Assembly: GCF_963583255.1 (NCBI RefSeq) | Contig: NC_084812.1 | Coordinates: 27,039,325 to 27,103,324 of the forward strand | DNA from: Pyrus communis | Lineage: Eukaryota; Streptophyta; Magnoliopsida; Rosales; Rosaceae | Reading direction: 5' to 3' | DNA length: 64,000 nucleotides | Shown: positions 1-12,805 of the stretch, piece after piece | Layout of the letters: every line of letters starts with the position of its first letter | How positions within the stretch are numbered: position 1 is the stretch's first letter | Translations under genes and position numbers: made by a program | The notes under the pieces: model-generated | The model's database searches: none | Told to the model about the DNA's origin: nothing | Seen by the model: the letters and a program-made list of their open reading frames with translations, nothing else

Positions 1-99
1 GTGCATATAATGCTTATATTTTATCGTGTTAAATCAAAACCATCTTATTCACTTGTTACTTCTTTTACAGAAGCTTTCTATTTAACGATCATCAACCAT

Positions 100-1245
100 G
101 TAAACATCTTTCTAAATATTTTACAGGATGACATATTTTTGTGCAAGGCATCAATTAAGCGGTTTAACACAAGGTATGAAAGGTGGTGTGCTGCTTACCC
201 TACATGTGCCAAACAAATGTACAAGGATCCAACGAGTGATCAATTGATCTGTTAAAACGTCCGAATCAAATCCCAACTCCTTGGTAATAACTCAAATACT
301 ATGTTTCAGTTATATTGATCAATCGTTGTCTCACACCATTCTTAGATTAAAATTTATACTTTATTTAGTTTTTATATATTTTTAATTAATATTTCATCAC
401 TCTTTAGAACAACACTATCAAGGTTTAGCCATTGAATCATAAAATTTGTATGATGCAATAAAATGATAGCTTTTAACCATCTGACTACACGACGAGCTAA
501 AAACTTAATTATATTTGAAATGCACCTTTATACAGCCATACTTTTATTTTTCTTGCCATTGATATTAACTTTAAACTATAACATAGAAAAATCTATGAAA
601 ATGCAGTTTTAAACTCATTAGACTATTTATGCTTCGTAATCAATGCTTTTTGTGTTTGAATGAAGATACAAAGTGTTCGTGGTCTTTGAAGATAAAACAA
701 ATGAAATCAATGCTCTCATTGTCGGCAAAGATTTGGTTTTCAATCAAAGATCAGCATATAAAAAATAATTGCCGAGCGAGTTTCTCAGACTTATAGGCCA
801 AAGAAGAAAATTTCACCTCCGATTTGGAACTAGAAGAAATTTGTTGAATTCAAATGATTTCCTCATCTACAATGTTTCTAAGGACACCGCAATCCCACCC
901 GGCAACTTTGCAGTCTATCAGTAGAGAAATTGCAATGTCTTCCACAACAGTTTCATCTTCTACTACACTGCCTGAAACGACTGGAGAATCACACAAGAGA
1001 AAAAGAGATTCAATTAGGAGAGCCTTTTTTTTACAAGAGTTGAAAAAAGGTTATATTCTGTGAGCAACATTTTTTTTCTGCACCTCGAATTATTTTCAAT
1101 GTGATCTAAATTTATTTTTGCAACCTTATATGTTTGGCACAATGACACAGAGGAAGTCTCTAAAGTAGATGTGCAAGATTTTGATCAGGTGCCAATCAAG
1201 TTATTGAAGAAAAAATCTTCTCCAATGACACCTAGGAAGTCTCTT
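100..1245 (+). pseudogene. RPA70-like OB-fold protein pseudogene (partial)
   Basis: Remains of a replication protein A large-subunit-like protein, the single-strand DNA-binding type that is amplified in plant genomes. A likely exon begins after an acceptor AG at about 126 and reads FLCKASIKRFNTRYERW, followed by PTCAKQM and DQLIC, the C-terminal OB-fold/zinc region; the first CxxC cysteine appears to be Tyr. The downstream PNQIPTPW lies in another frame, so there is a frameshift near 253. Further blocks are YKVFVVFEDKTNEINALIVG (about 667-727) and FHLRFGTRRNLLNSNDFLIY (from about 811), then a stop near 930. KRKRDS-type basic residues (about 1000) and a possible last block at about 1150-1245 follow. 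The reading is broken by several stops and shifts and the 5' part lies outside the window. It could be a captured fragment in a Helitron, but no Helitron end was seen. Confidence 0.55.
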
Positions 1246-2001
1246 TGTATCTTCATTTGTTTCCCTCTATTCCCGTTTTTTACGTGATGTAGCTCTGTTC
1301 ATATACACACCTTATTTCATCTTCGTTGCCATTTATATTTTTCCCTCTCTACACATTCTCTTATTTGAAGTCACTCTTGGAAGGAACAAACTTCTGTTGT
1401 TGTACAAAACAATGTTATCATCTGTTGTTCGAACTAGAACAATGCTTCTCCATATTTTTTGCATGTGAATAGGCCATTGTAAGATCAGTCCCCCAATTTT
1501 TTGTGTACATGAACAATCTAATGTTTTCAAATCTTTTATCTGCAACTACTGATGTGAATCAAGAAATAGGATGACTGCCAAGGGAGAATATCAGATTAAC
1601 CATTTTTGTATCTCAATGAAAAATTGTTTGCTCATGTTTTTTTGTATAAAATGTATAAATCTAGACCCTAGCCTATAAAAAATATTCGCTACATTATCTA
1701 TACTGCCTTCATTATCTTTGTGTAAATAGTGTTAGTTTGGATTTCTATGCATTTATATTTTTAGAACATGTTCTATGGTTGGATTTTCGCTCCCGCAACA
1801 ACGTGTAGGCACAGTTTTCTAGTGTATACTATGTGTTTGCAAATTTTCGTAATTGTTTGCCATGTTGTTTAATTATGCTGAATTTATTAGTTACCCATGT
1901 TCATATAGACAGTTTTATTGGCAGATTGTGTTGGTCTTTTGAGGCGTCATTTTAGACTACTATTCTGACCCAAAACGGTTCTATATTTTTATTTTATGGA
2001 G
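1246..2001. other. AT-rich sequence, no gene seen
   Basis: No open frame with recognisable protein and no clear repeat boundary. It is the left flank of the outer gypsy-type solo LTR; the last five bases before that LTR (2002-2006, ATTAG) are its target duplication. Confidence 0.5.
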
Positions 2002-3217
2002 ATTAGCGACACACCCCGACCGAGATGAGGGCATGCTGGCCGCCACGTGGAAGTGACGTAACCATGTGCACAATATGCAAGCTAAGTAAAATAATAATAA
2101 AAGTAGTACGAATAAATAAAATCCAGCTTTACACAAAGTAAGAGCATACATGTGCAAGCATAAGTGTGAAAAACAAAGTTCAGAGCATGAAGACCTAATG
2201 CAGTCCGGGAGAAATAACGCTACAAAAACACACCCAAAGGTGGTCCTACACTGGTAATAATCTGTCAGATATGCCGGGGAAATCCTCAGGGAAGCCACCA
2301 AGAGTGCTAACCAACTAGAACCTGGAGGGGCGCAAAACAGAAAGTGTGAGTGGGCAAAAACAAAGCTTTTCAAAAACCGTTTCAAAAACAGATTCTAACC
2401 CCTCGCCGTAAAACCTGTATACTTCCCAGAAAATATAATATACATACATATAAATCATGCTCCGAAGTATGCCATGTCAAACGTCTCTAAATAGAATGCA
2501 AGTGCTCAGGAATATCAAATCAAGGCCATGTAATCTGTCAGCCAGAGTCACCTAACGTGACCTGTACGGCTGAATCTAGAGCTCAAATCTCCATCTCACT
2601 AGCTATACCTGCACACGAGTCGGAACCACCTAAAGTGGTCTGTACGACAGGACTGGGTGTAATATAAGTACGCTCAAGTGCTACGATCATGTGAAGGCTG
2701 GGCGAATAATCGCGGGTCACCTACGAGTCGGAACCACCTAAAATGGTCTGTACGACAGGACTGTGCACTTAACTTGGATCCAAGATGAGCGTGTGGTGCG
2801 GGAGGTGAACATCACGTGAAGGACTGTGCCCAACTCTGGGCGGGAGCACTAACACCGGGGGTGCAGGTTATGAGCTCTCTATGCATCTCAAATCACTACT
2901 GAACATAAACATAAACCATAACTCACCTGGCACTTACCTGTGCGTCCGCAACACCAAACATATATATACATATGCGACTAATAAGGTGTAAATAAATGGC
3001 AAACAATAAGCATGGCATATAAACGTATAAACGTTTCAAATCAATTTCTGGGAAAAACATACGTATATAGGTATATACGGAAAACCAAAAGCCCACTCAT
3101 TGGTATGTAGAAGGGTCGTAACCCCCTTACCTCGAGTGACCGCGCTCGTCCTCGGGATAGGTCTCACCTATACGCGAAACAACTATAAAAACGTTAATTT
3201 TAAAGCACATAACCAAC

Positions 3218-5017
3218 TGTTGGAAATATGCCCTAAAACCAATCATATGATGATACTTTACGGACATTTCACAAAGTTAAACTAATGTAGTTTAAATGTA
3301 AAGGGCAAAAATTATTGTTTGAGCCGTCTCATATAAATGTTATATGCTTAAACGATAAGTCCAAGGAATATGTGATTGGAAGAATGCGATCTAAAGAAGT
3401 TAGATTCATGAGACCATTCTTTCGTTGACACATCCTAAACGTTTCTGATCATAGGATTGTCAATTGGGCATTGACAGTCCGTTAAGATCAGTATGTGCTA
3501 TGTCTTCTCTCAGGGAGAGTGACTAGTCTCGAGTCATTGGTGTGTGTGACATCAAGACAAGTACGTAGGTGCTCAATAGAGAATGAGTTCACTGAACACG
3601 ATCAACGAAGAGTTCTCATATTCATGTCACATGAGAACTCATGGTTGGGATAATGCAAATTAGTCTTTTGACCTGAGGCATCACAGTTGTCTTGTGGTTA
3701 GGTCCTTAATCTTTGATTATGTCAAAGTCACTCCATCAGGAGGGTGTCCACGGCATCGTTGGGGTTAAGCCACTTAGCCATGGAGGCAAGTGAATGCGCA
3801 ACAAGGGATCTCTAACCTTCAAACTGTTTGAGGGAGAATACTCTATGATATGATTAAGAATCTTTGGCCAAAGTATGAATGAGATTTAGGAATGTGTTCC
3901 AAATCACATTCAAGGTAATCATATAAGCACAAGACTCACATTGGATAGTAGACATGAATAAACTATCAAACCAAACAATGTGGTCAAGAGTATTGTATTA
4001 GAGAAAGACCGTATTGCATTTGTAATCCTAAAACTGAATAGGTTCTCCACCTCTTCTGATTAGCTTGGGTAACCATGACATGCTGCTAGGCGTCAACCAT
4101 GGTTTGTGGAAGCCCTAAAAGTGTATTATCACTAACGGGAGAATTGAAAGTAAGTTTCAATTCACAATCGATTAGAAAGAGTTTTAATCGCCCACTGCCT
4201 CGCTAAAAGGAACCTAATGGATCGTTCACCGAGTAAGGTAGAGTTTGAAGAAACAACGGAGATGAGTAAGAATAATTAAATGGTTTAATTATTTATCTAA
4301 GGCTAGGATTAATTAATATGTTAATTAATCAAACGAATAAGTTCGTTAAAGACCTCGGGTTAGTTTTGGGCCGCAAGGCCCAATGGGATTTGAATGTCAA
4401 GCCCATTAACTCAAGTTGTATGACAGCTTGAATAAACAAAGGGCTTGAAAGCCCAATAAACCCTATAGGTCGGCCATGTTAGAAGAATAGGGCTTTTGGT
4501 CCATTAGGTCACTTATTTGAAGGGACTATATAAAGGACTTTATAGCCTAAAATTCATTAAGGGTTGTTTTTTGGGAAAGGATGAGAACACAAGCTCTCAT
4601 TTCTCTCTAAAATTTCGGCCACCTTGGAGGGATCATCTAGCAATCAAACTCCTCCAAGGTCACTCATTTCTTCTTCATTATGCCTTGGTGATGAATCATT
4701 AGAGGTTCTCAATTTTGGGAACTTTGGAGAAACCTTTTTCATCCATCCAAATCCATAGATCTAAGATGCAAGGAATGAAGGCCCTCTCTTTGGGTGATTA
4801 GCCTTTGTTTAAATACAAAGAGGAATCTACAAAGGTATATATTTCAACTCACTTTGTTTTGAGTTGATTATTGGTTCACCATTTTACTAGGCTTTGAACA
4901 TTCATGGGTAATGTTTTGTTTTTAAGTGCATGCTAGCATGATTCCGCCTTTAATTTGTTAATTGCATGCTAATGATGTTGCTTAAATGAACATGTCATCT
5001 TCCAAAATAATCCTTCA
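3218..5017 (+). repeat. 5' LTR of the nested Copia element
   Basis: Starts TGTTGGAAATATGCCC and ends CCTTCA, directly before the primer site. A TATA box (CTATATAAAG, about 4526-4535) supports plus-strand transcription. It is 1,800 bp long and almost identical to the 3' copy. The start resembles the LTR pieces at 40357-41647. Confidence 0.88.
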
Positions 5018-5019
5018 AG

Positions 5020-5031
5020 TGGTATCAGAGC
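5020..5031 (+). other. Primer binding site (initiator tRNA-Met type)
   Basis: TGGTATCAGAGC lies two bases after the 5' LTR. It is the classical primer site of plant Copia elements and fixes the orientation as plus. Confidence 0.88.
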
Positions 5032-8000
5032 CTAGGCCTAGTTTATGGTTGATCCTTTTGGGTTTTGTGATTTTTCATATTTTGTGATTTAAGTGTTGTA
5101 AATGTTACAAGCTTTGTTCTTGCTTTGAATATAAATTTTGCTTGAAAATTTAGCATCTCAAATGTTGTAGATGTATTTCATTAAAGCATGAATATTGGAA
5201 CTAAAAGTTGGTTCCAAGTGTTTTGGGATTTTCGGCCAAATCCAAAGGGTGATTTTTTTGGGTTCATGTTAGGCTTGTTAAAATGGTTTTAAAGTGCTTT
5301 TTGGAACCCCTAAGTACCTTAGGATATTAACCCTCTTTTGAGTTGTGAAAAATTGAGTTTTGGTAAGTGAAAACATTCATGGAGCTATTATGAGTTTTCA
5401 TGAGTGTTCTTCAATGTTCTTGAAGTTCTTACCAAGAACAAAAAGTTTTGAAGTTTTGATTCAAGAGTTTTATGTTTTTCATAAAGTTTTGTTTTTCAAA
5501 TGGTGGGTGATAGTTATTGGTGAGATGTGACTAAAAGAATTTTAAAGTTTTATAAAAAACATTTTCTTACAAACCATCAAAGTCACCTTTGTCTCACCTA
5601 CCAAAAACCACTTACAAAACTTTAGATTTTTTCAATTTTTCAACACTATGGCCGGCCACCTTTGGTAAAAGGTGTTGGAGGGACTTTTGTGCAATTATAT
5701 AAAGTTTTGATACTTTTGTGTATTTGCATTTTGACCCCAAAAGTTTTTGTTTTAACAAAGTGACCCAAATTGTTGTGGTCATTGTTTTTTGGCCCAAAAC
5801 AAAATGAGAACAAAAATTGTTTTGTCTCTTTAATGAGAATTTGATTTTCATTATATTTAGTTCCATTTAAATCAATTCTATGGATCCAAAAACCAAATGA
5901 TAATTGTTGCATTCAATTTAATTAGTTAAAGTGTTAATTAATTAAAGGGTGATTATGAACCTTAGCCTACGATAATTGAGCTATGTGAATGGCCGTTTCA
6001 AATTTGTTTGAACCATGGGAATGAGTAGATTAAATTTTGGTTGTAATTTGATTTGATCAAATGTTGTAAAAGGGCATAAGCTCTTTTTTACTTTAAAGTA
6101 ATTAGTTATATTCAATTGTTGTAAAGAGCATAAGCTCATATTTACTTTGAAGTACTTCTTTCTTGCTTTATTTGATATGCATGAAATGAAGTAGTTGGGT
6201 CCAACGCCCTAAGACAACACGCCTTAATGTGATTAAACGCGTAACTAAAATCAATCTCCATCCCTAGTCCGAGATTCAACACAAGGCTCGTGTTGGATCT
6301 AATCAAAGGTTCATAGTCATCCTAAGGCCCTAAGGCAACTATATAGTCCATCAATGAATGCAAACCTTATGTTAGTAGTATCATATACTCTTGCTTTAAA
6401 AACCGTTTTAAAAGCTTAGTGGGAGTATTATATACAACTAAATCAATCATATGGACCAATAGTTGTAATAGGACCAAAATTGTTTTAATTATGATTAAAA
6501 TGAATATATATATGTGATGAGACCTAAAACCCTCAACAAACGAATATTAAGTTGATAAACGAGAGATGTTTTGAACATTTCTTCGTAGGCCTTCCACCGT
6601 GGTGGGCTCCAATCGTTTGTGACTTGTACACCGGCTTCACCCTATCATGGGGGAGTACAAAGTGCATGCTTACACTCAGGAGGAATCCATAAACATATGA
6701 TGAGGTAAGTGTAGACAACGAGGATGGCCGATATCATATCATTGTGAGGCTATTCTTGAACCCCTTCATGAACTAAGCATGGTGGGAATAACTTAACTAA
6801 GTGCAATGGTGCCGATATCGTATCATCGTGAGGTCACATTCTCTAGAGGCCAAACTAGATGGGTAATTACAAGAGTTGTAAATGAGTAAAGTGTTATTCT
6901 CTCATCATTATTTTTGCTAACCGATATCGTATTATCGTGAGGTGGGCTTAATAATGGTGAGTCTCCCATACCCCGCTAAGAGTTCAACAAAACTCTCGAA
7001 TTCCGATGAGGGATATGGAATTTGCCAAAAATAGTGGGTGGTGCTATTTGATTTAAAGACCCGAATCAAATGGCTTAAAATCAATCAATTTATATTCGTT
7101 ATGTATTTGTTTACCAATATATTTGCAAACGCTATCCAAAACTTGACAAAGAAAAGCCGAATGCTTTAATTTCCGGACTTAGTTCTACAATCCCATAGAT
7201 TGTCTTTAATGGCTTGTAGATGTAACTAAGTAGTCTCATCCTCACAATCTTCCTATTGATAATGTATCATTGGAAGAATATGTTAGATAAGTCTAACATG
7301 AGAAGGACAACACTTTTAATGTCATAATTCTTCAAATACAAATTGTTGTATGAAGAAATAAGAGTCGCTTTTCACAACCCTTAATCAACACAAACTTTAG
7401 TGCTTGTTTCTTTGTTACATAAACAAGGAACTTTTGAAGTAAGCACAAGGGCATGGACGCTTTATGTGCCATGATTCTTCACTTACAAAATGTTGTATGA
7501 AGAAATGAGAGTTGCCTTGAACAACTCTTGAAAGTTTGTAATTATGTTTAGAACATAATGGTTGGTTGACAAAAATAGTCCATCAACATGGACTTATGAT
7601 GATTTTGAATCATTGAGTGTTGAAGTGTTAAACCACTTAACGAGACGGAAATTAGGCAAGGACTTCACCTTTGTGTCCCTATCCTAATGGTTCACTAAGT
7701 TTATTGTAAACTATATAGTGAACAATAACCACACACTCTCCAAATTGTTTGATGTGTATAACACAATTGAAATAAGTTTCAAGAGAGATAGTGGGAGTTT
7801 AGGGACCATGACTATTGTAGTCAAAGGAGAAGTCAAATGAAGAAGGCAAAATAACTCCAAGGGAACAAACTTTCTTTATGAAAGGATGGACATTGGAAGG
7901 GGTATTTGCAAGAAATGTCTTGCAAGTGTCAAGAACACACCTTTCGAAGGTGTTGTAATATGTTCTTGAAATAGTTCAAAACAGTTGGTTCTTCTACTTG

Positions 8001-10527
8001 AATGCTTGATTCCGTATTAGTAACTATGTTTTACAATTGTTGTAAAAGTGTGCTAATAAAAAGTAGAAGATTAATGAGAGAAGAGAAAGTACTTCACATT
8101 CGGAAAGTGAATAAAATATAGATCTCTGCGAAAGCGGATTGTACTTACTTCCTCATATGAACTACCAAAGAAATTGGAAAATACTAAAGATTGTCTTTAC
8201 ATTCCAATTTTAAGGAACTTAAATCCGTCACTATAGTAGAGATGGATAAATGTTTTGTTTGACAAAACATTGTTCTTTATTAATCAATAATTAGATTATT
8301 GTAATTTAATTGGTTGTCTCTATAGTAGAGATGATGTGGTAGTTTAACTGTTTAGAATACGATGATGCTTAAAACCCAAAAGGTTGCAAGGTAGTGACTA
8401 ATCCCAACTGAGATGTGATACCTCTAAAACATAAGTTACGAGTTGGTCATAGATGGATGCTTTGGATCGTTAGATCCGGATCCAATACCTTCTTGTTAAA
8501 ATTGTATAGAGGCGAAATGTTCGAATCTTTATTCTTTTGGAAAGAAGAAAGAATCACAAAGTTGTTGAGGTTAATTCACTTAGATGTTAGTGGCACTTGT
8601 CCACAACATAATACTACTCATGTTGTATGACATTCACTGAAGATCACTCTCGGTTGGACTATAGTTTATTTTGAATAAACACAAGTCCGAATACTTTGCA
8701 AAAGGTTTCAAAGAATTCAAGAAATGTAAGTAGATGGGTAAGACATCTAAAGTATTTACCTCCTTAGATTTGATCCAAGGAAAAAGTAACACTTTAGATT
8801 AATTTCCTTGAAAAATATCAAGGAAAGTAGCATCGTAAGATAATGAAATTCTCCATTAGGAGAAGAATGAACATGAATAAGATTTAGTTCGTTGGACATT
8901 ATCAATTACCCATATATATATATATGATATATACTTCTAAGACAACCTAGTTCCTATACCACAAGCTCCAAGGTAGTCCAGAAGGATTTATAAACCGTCT
9001 CAGTTGAATGGTTTGAACTTTATGACTATGTCATAGAGTTGCACCTCTTAATTCGAAAGAAATAAGAATGAAAATCCTTATGACTACATTGAGTGTATAT
9101 ACGATATATACTCAAGGAAATGGTAAAGTACCATTTGACCCGAAATAATGAAACCTTCACAGCTAATTGGTAGCTTAAGGTGACTACACTCAAAGAGAAT
9201 GGTTGACTTTGAAGAAACCATCTTTGATGTAGTCTTGGTTTCAATTAATTCGAAGATTGCTAGCTACAACTAAATGGTGATTTAATGTTTGGACATAATA
9301 TGGGTTTCCGAAACCATTATTAAGATAGTCTTGATAATATATGTCTAAAACTATAAATCACAAGACAGGTTAGTTGTAGAGATCCATCCATCATGGATCT
9401 TAGCAAGCTAGTGGGAGCTATAAGCGTCTTATGAGAAAAGATCAATTGTTTGATTTCTCATAAAGATGTAAATGAATCTTTTGTTTACTAGGTTTACAAA
9501 AGATTAGTGGGAGTTAATCGTATTCCTAAATTTAAATATATATATGATATATTAATTTTTTGGAAATGAAAAGAGTACTTCTTCGTTAAAGTTATTCTAT
9601 AACGATAGAATGTATATGGGAGATATAGTCTATATAATGGAATGGAAATCTATAATGATATATTTCAAGATATAATTGGATTATATCAATCCCTAAAATA
9701 GACAAGAGATGCTAGGAAGTTTCTCATTTGATGATAAACTTCAATTAGAATGACAATTCTAGTGAGACTAGGAAGTTGTTCTTCTCAAAGGGAATGTACC
9801 CTTTGACTCCCAAAGAAATAATGCGTAAATAGAATCCTTTATGCATAAGCAGAAAGGTGATTTATGTATTTCATATTGTATGAAAAAACATTGATATAAG
9901 ATGTACCTAGAAAGGTACAAGACAATATCAGTGCAAGCCCAGGATCAGAACCATGGCAACTGTCAAGTGAGTCCTTAAGTATTTGAGAAATACTAAAGGA
10001 TATATTACTCAATAATTGAGAAAGAATTAGAGTAATGTAATGGAAGCGTAAATGTATTAGATTATGAATCTAATCCATCATTGGATATTTCTTCATTATG
10101 AATGAAGAGATAAACAGATATCTCTTTATTATGACTAAAAAGATATTTGGATGGAATCATTAAAGTAATGACTTTAGTGTGTTCCATTATGAATGCAAAA
10201 TATATTGCCATATAGAAGTTTACAACAATGTTGTTTGGATGGGAAAGTTCATTTATGAACTCTCTATTCGGTTCCAACCAGAAAGTGTATGACACTAATG
10301 GGGCGATAGCTCAAGCCAGGGAATCAAGGTCTCATCAAGGTCCGAACTCAAATGAGAGACTGAACCACATGATTAGGAATCATGAATAATGGTGACGTCG
10401 TTATTCTCAAGGTTGCTTCTATGGATAACATATAGATATCCATCTTGTTTAGGCCTACTACTCAGCCATTTATGAAATGAATTACAGAAGAGGTATCATC
10501 ACTGATAACCAAGCTGATTGGCTCTAG
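5032..10527 (+). pseudogene. Degenerate internal region of the nested Copia element
   Basis: About 5.5 kb without a long open frame. The first 2 kb looks non-coding and holds three copies of a motif beginning CGATATCGTATCATCGTGAG near 6730, 6813 and 6921. The 3' end keeps Copia RNase H words (GAIAQARESRSH; GDVVILKVASMDN) broken by stops and frame changes. I could not place protease, integrase or RT with confidence. Short open frames in this stretch, for example 5612-5912 or 8415-8630, are not genes. Confidence 0.65.
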
Positions 10528-10541
10528 TGCAAGTGGGAGAT
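10528..10541 (+). other. Polypurine tract before the 3' LTR
   Basis: GTGCAAGTGGGAGAT directly precedes the 3' LTR start TGTTGG at 10542. The purine run AAGTGGGAGA is the expected plus-strand priming site of a Copia element. Confidence 0.8.
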
Positions 10542-11299
10542 TGTTGGAAATATGCCCTAAAACCAATCATATGATGATACTTTACGGACATTTCACAAAG
10601 TTAAACTAATGTAGTTTAAATGTAAAGGGCAAAGATTATTGTTTGAGCCGTCTCATATAAATGTTATATGCTTAAACGATAAGTCCAAGGAATATGTGAT
10701 TGGAAGAATGCGATCTAAAGAAATTAGATTCATGAGACCATTCTTTCGTTGACACATCCTAAACGTTCCTGATCATAGGATTGTCAATTGGGCATTGACA
10801 GTCCGTTAAGATCAGTATGTGCTATGTCTTCTCTCAGGGAGAGTGACTAGTCTCGAGTCATTGGTGTGTGTGACATCAAGACAAGTACGTAGGTGCTCAA
10901 TAGAGAATGAGTTCACTGAACACGATCAACGAAGAGTTCTCATATTCATGTCACATGAGAACTCATGGTTGGGATAATGCAAATTAGTATTTTGACCTGA
11001 GGCATCACAGTTGTCTTGTGGTTAGGTGATAGGAGCATATTCATGCGACTTAAATGGCTTGTTCTCGTGCATTTACGTTATGTTTCTTTAGTTATTTTAG
11101 TCCTTTAAGCTATTTTCGTGTGTTTGTAGGTCCAAAGGGCTAAAGGAGCAAAAAGATGCATTTTGGAGACTTTTGGAGCACTTTTGGGCTAAGGATGGAT
11201 AGCTTATGCTTGGCGCCAAAATGTTGGACGAAATTGAAGACCAAAGTGTTGGAACTTTGTTCCCTTTAGTTTTAGGACATTTAAACCTTTCCAATTCCC

Positions 11300-12570
11300 T
11301 TATGCCGTGCATCTCCACCTTTCTCCCAAAACCATACACATGCATTCATTATTCATTCCCTCACATGCTCCCATTACTTATCATCACCACTTATCACTTA
11401 TCATTCACCACTTATCACTTATCATATCATTCACCACTTATCATTCATCACTTATCATTCACCACTTATCATTCATCAAACACATGCATTCACATGTTTT
11501 CACAATCCAACTCACATGCACATTCATCCACCTTTCTCCCTAAAACCGTGCACATGCAAACACATTCACCCACATGCACCCTTTATTCTTTCATCATTCC
11601 ATCCACTCATTCATCAAACCACTCCCATCCATTTCATCATTGCAAACATTCAAACAAACATCACTCATTGCCGTGGCCTCCCTTTGCATTCACATGCATC
11701 TCACTTCATCATTTCAGCCACAAAACCACTCCACATGCACCCTAGATTCTAATCAGCCACTTCACATGCACATTCAACATTCCAGAAAATACCCATGCCG
11801 TGCACATGCATTCATCATCTTCCCCCTTTACATTTCAGCCACACATTCACCCACATGCACCATTCAAACATACATCACCAGAAATCATCATTGCCGTGGC
11901 TCTCCCTCCACTTTCCAGCATCCCATTTCCATCCTTGCACATGCATTCCCTTCATAAATAATTCACATGCATTCACTTCATCATTGCAGCCACATTTCCA
12001 CTCACATCCATTTAATTCACATGCTTTCACATGCATTTTCAGCCATGCACATTCACCTTGCATTTGCAGAAAATCCACTTCCTTTGCACATGCATTCATC
12101 ATCATCACTCTAGTTTTAATTCACATGCATTTCAGATTGCATTCCATTCATTCCACCCTTTAATCACATGCATTCCATCTTTGTTCCAGCAACCCACATG
12201 CACAATCCACTCCACAAACATCCCATGCCGTGCACATTCATACACTTTCACATGCATCTTGGCAGATTTCACATGCACACACAAGCATTAGCACATGCAA
12301 CCTAGCTGTCATGTTCCCCCCATTTCACCTATAAATACTCATTCATTCATTCTCATTCATTCACAATTCATTTCACAACAGAAATTGGTCCCTTGGGGCC
12401 GTGCCCTTCACAAAGTCCATCCATTCCATTCATACACTTCATCCATTGCAGAAATGTAGACCATAAACCACCCTTGCCGTGACTCTCCCTTATAATCCAA
12501 ACACCATCCTTCCATTTCCACCACTCCTCTTCCATCCCTCCACCACTCCCCAAACCATTCACACCATCAA
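11300..12570 (+). repeat. CA/TC-rich low-complexity tract with CACATGCA repeats
   Basis: The strand is almost free of G and carries many copies of CACATGCATTCA-type words, and CACTTATCATTCAC repeats at about 11385-11480. Stop codons are rare for compositional reasons, so overlapping open frames up to 179 codons rich in His, Ser, Thr and Pro appear here; they are not genes. Confidence 0.8.
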
Positions 12571-12615
12571 ACTATCCTTAGACCTTGTGCTACAACGAAG
12601 AGGAAGATAAGAGTG

Positions 12616-12805
12616 CCTAAACGTTCATACAATTCAAGTTTGAGTTGTTGGAATGTTTAGGTGTTTCTTTGATTTCTATGTTTAATTTCAATACTCTTTG
12701 TTTTGTACGAATGAGGCATGGAAGAGAAGAGGGCCTAAACGTTCATACAATTCAAGTTTGAGTTGTTGGAATGTTTAGGTGTTTCTTTGATTCTCTTTGT
12801 TTTGT
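12616..12805 (+). repeat. Tandem duplication of about 118 bp
   Basis: A block beginning GCCTAAACGTTCATACAATT at about 12616 recurs at about 12734 with the same following sequence (GAGTTGTTGGAATGTTTAGG, then GTGTTTCTTTGATT). It lies near the expected transcript start of the solo LTR and just before a C-run/G-run hairpin near 12825-12842. Confidence 0.75.

Noticed and set aside
1981..2385. 134-codon minus-strand frame, Cys/Leu/Phe rich
   Set aside because: It lies within the gypsy-type LTR end that is repeated elsewhere; no domain.
11206..12291. Overlapping open frames of 77-179 codons rich in His, Ser, Thr and Pro
   Set aside because: They come from a G-poor CA/TC tract in which stops are rare in every plus frame; no domain, and they lie inside a solo LTR.
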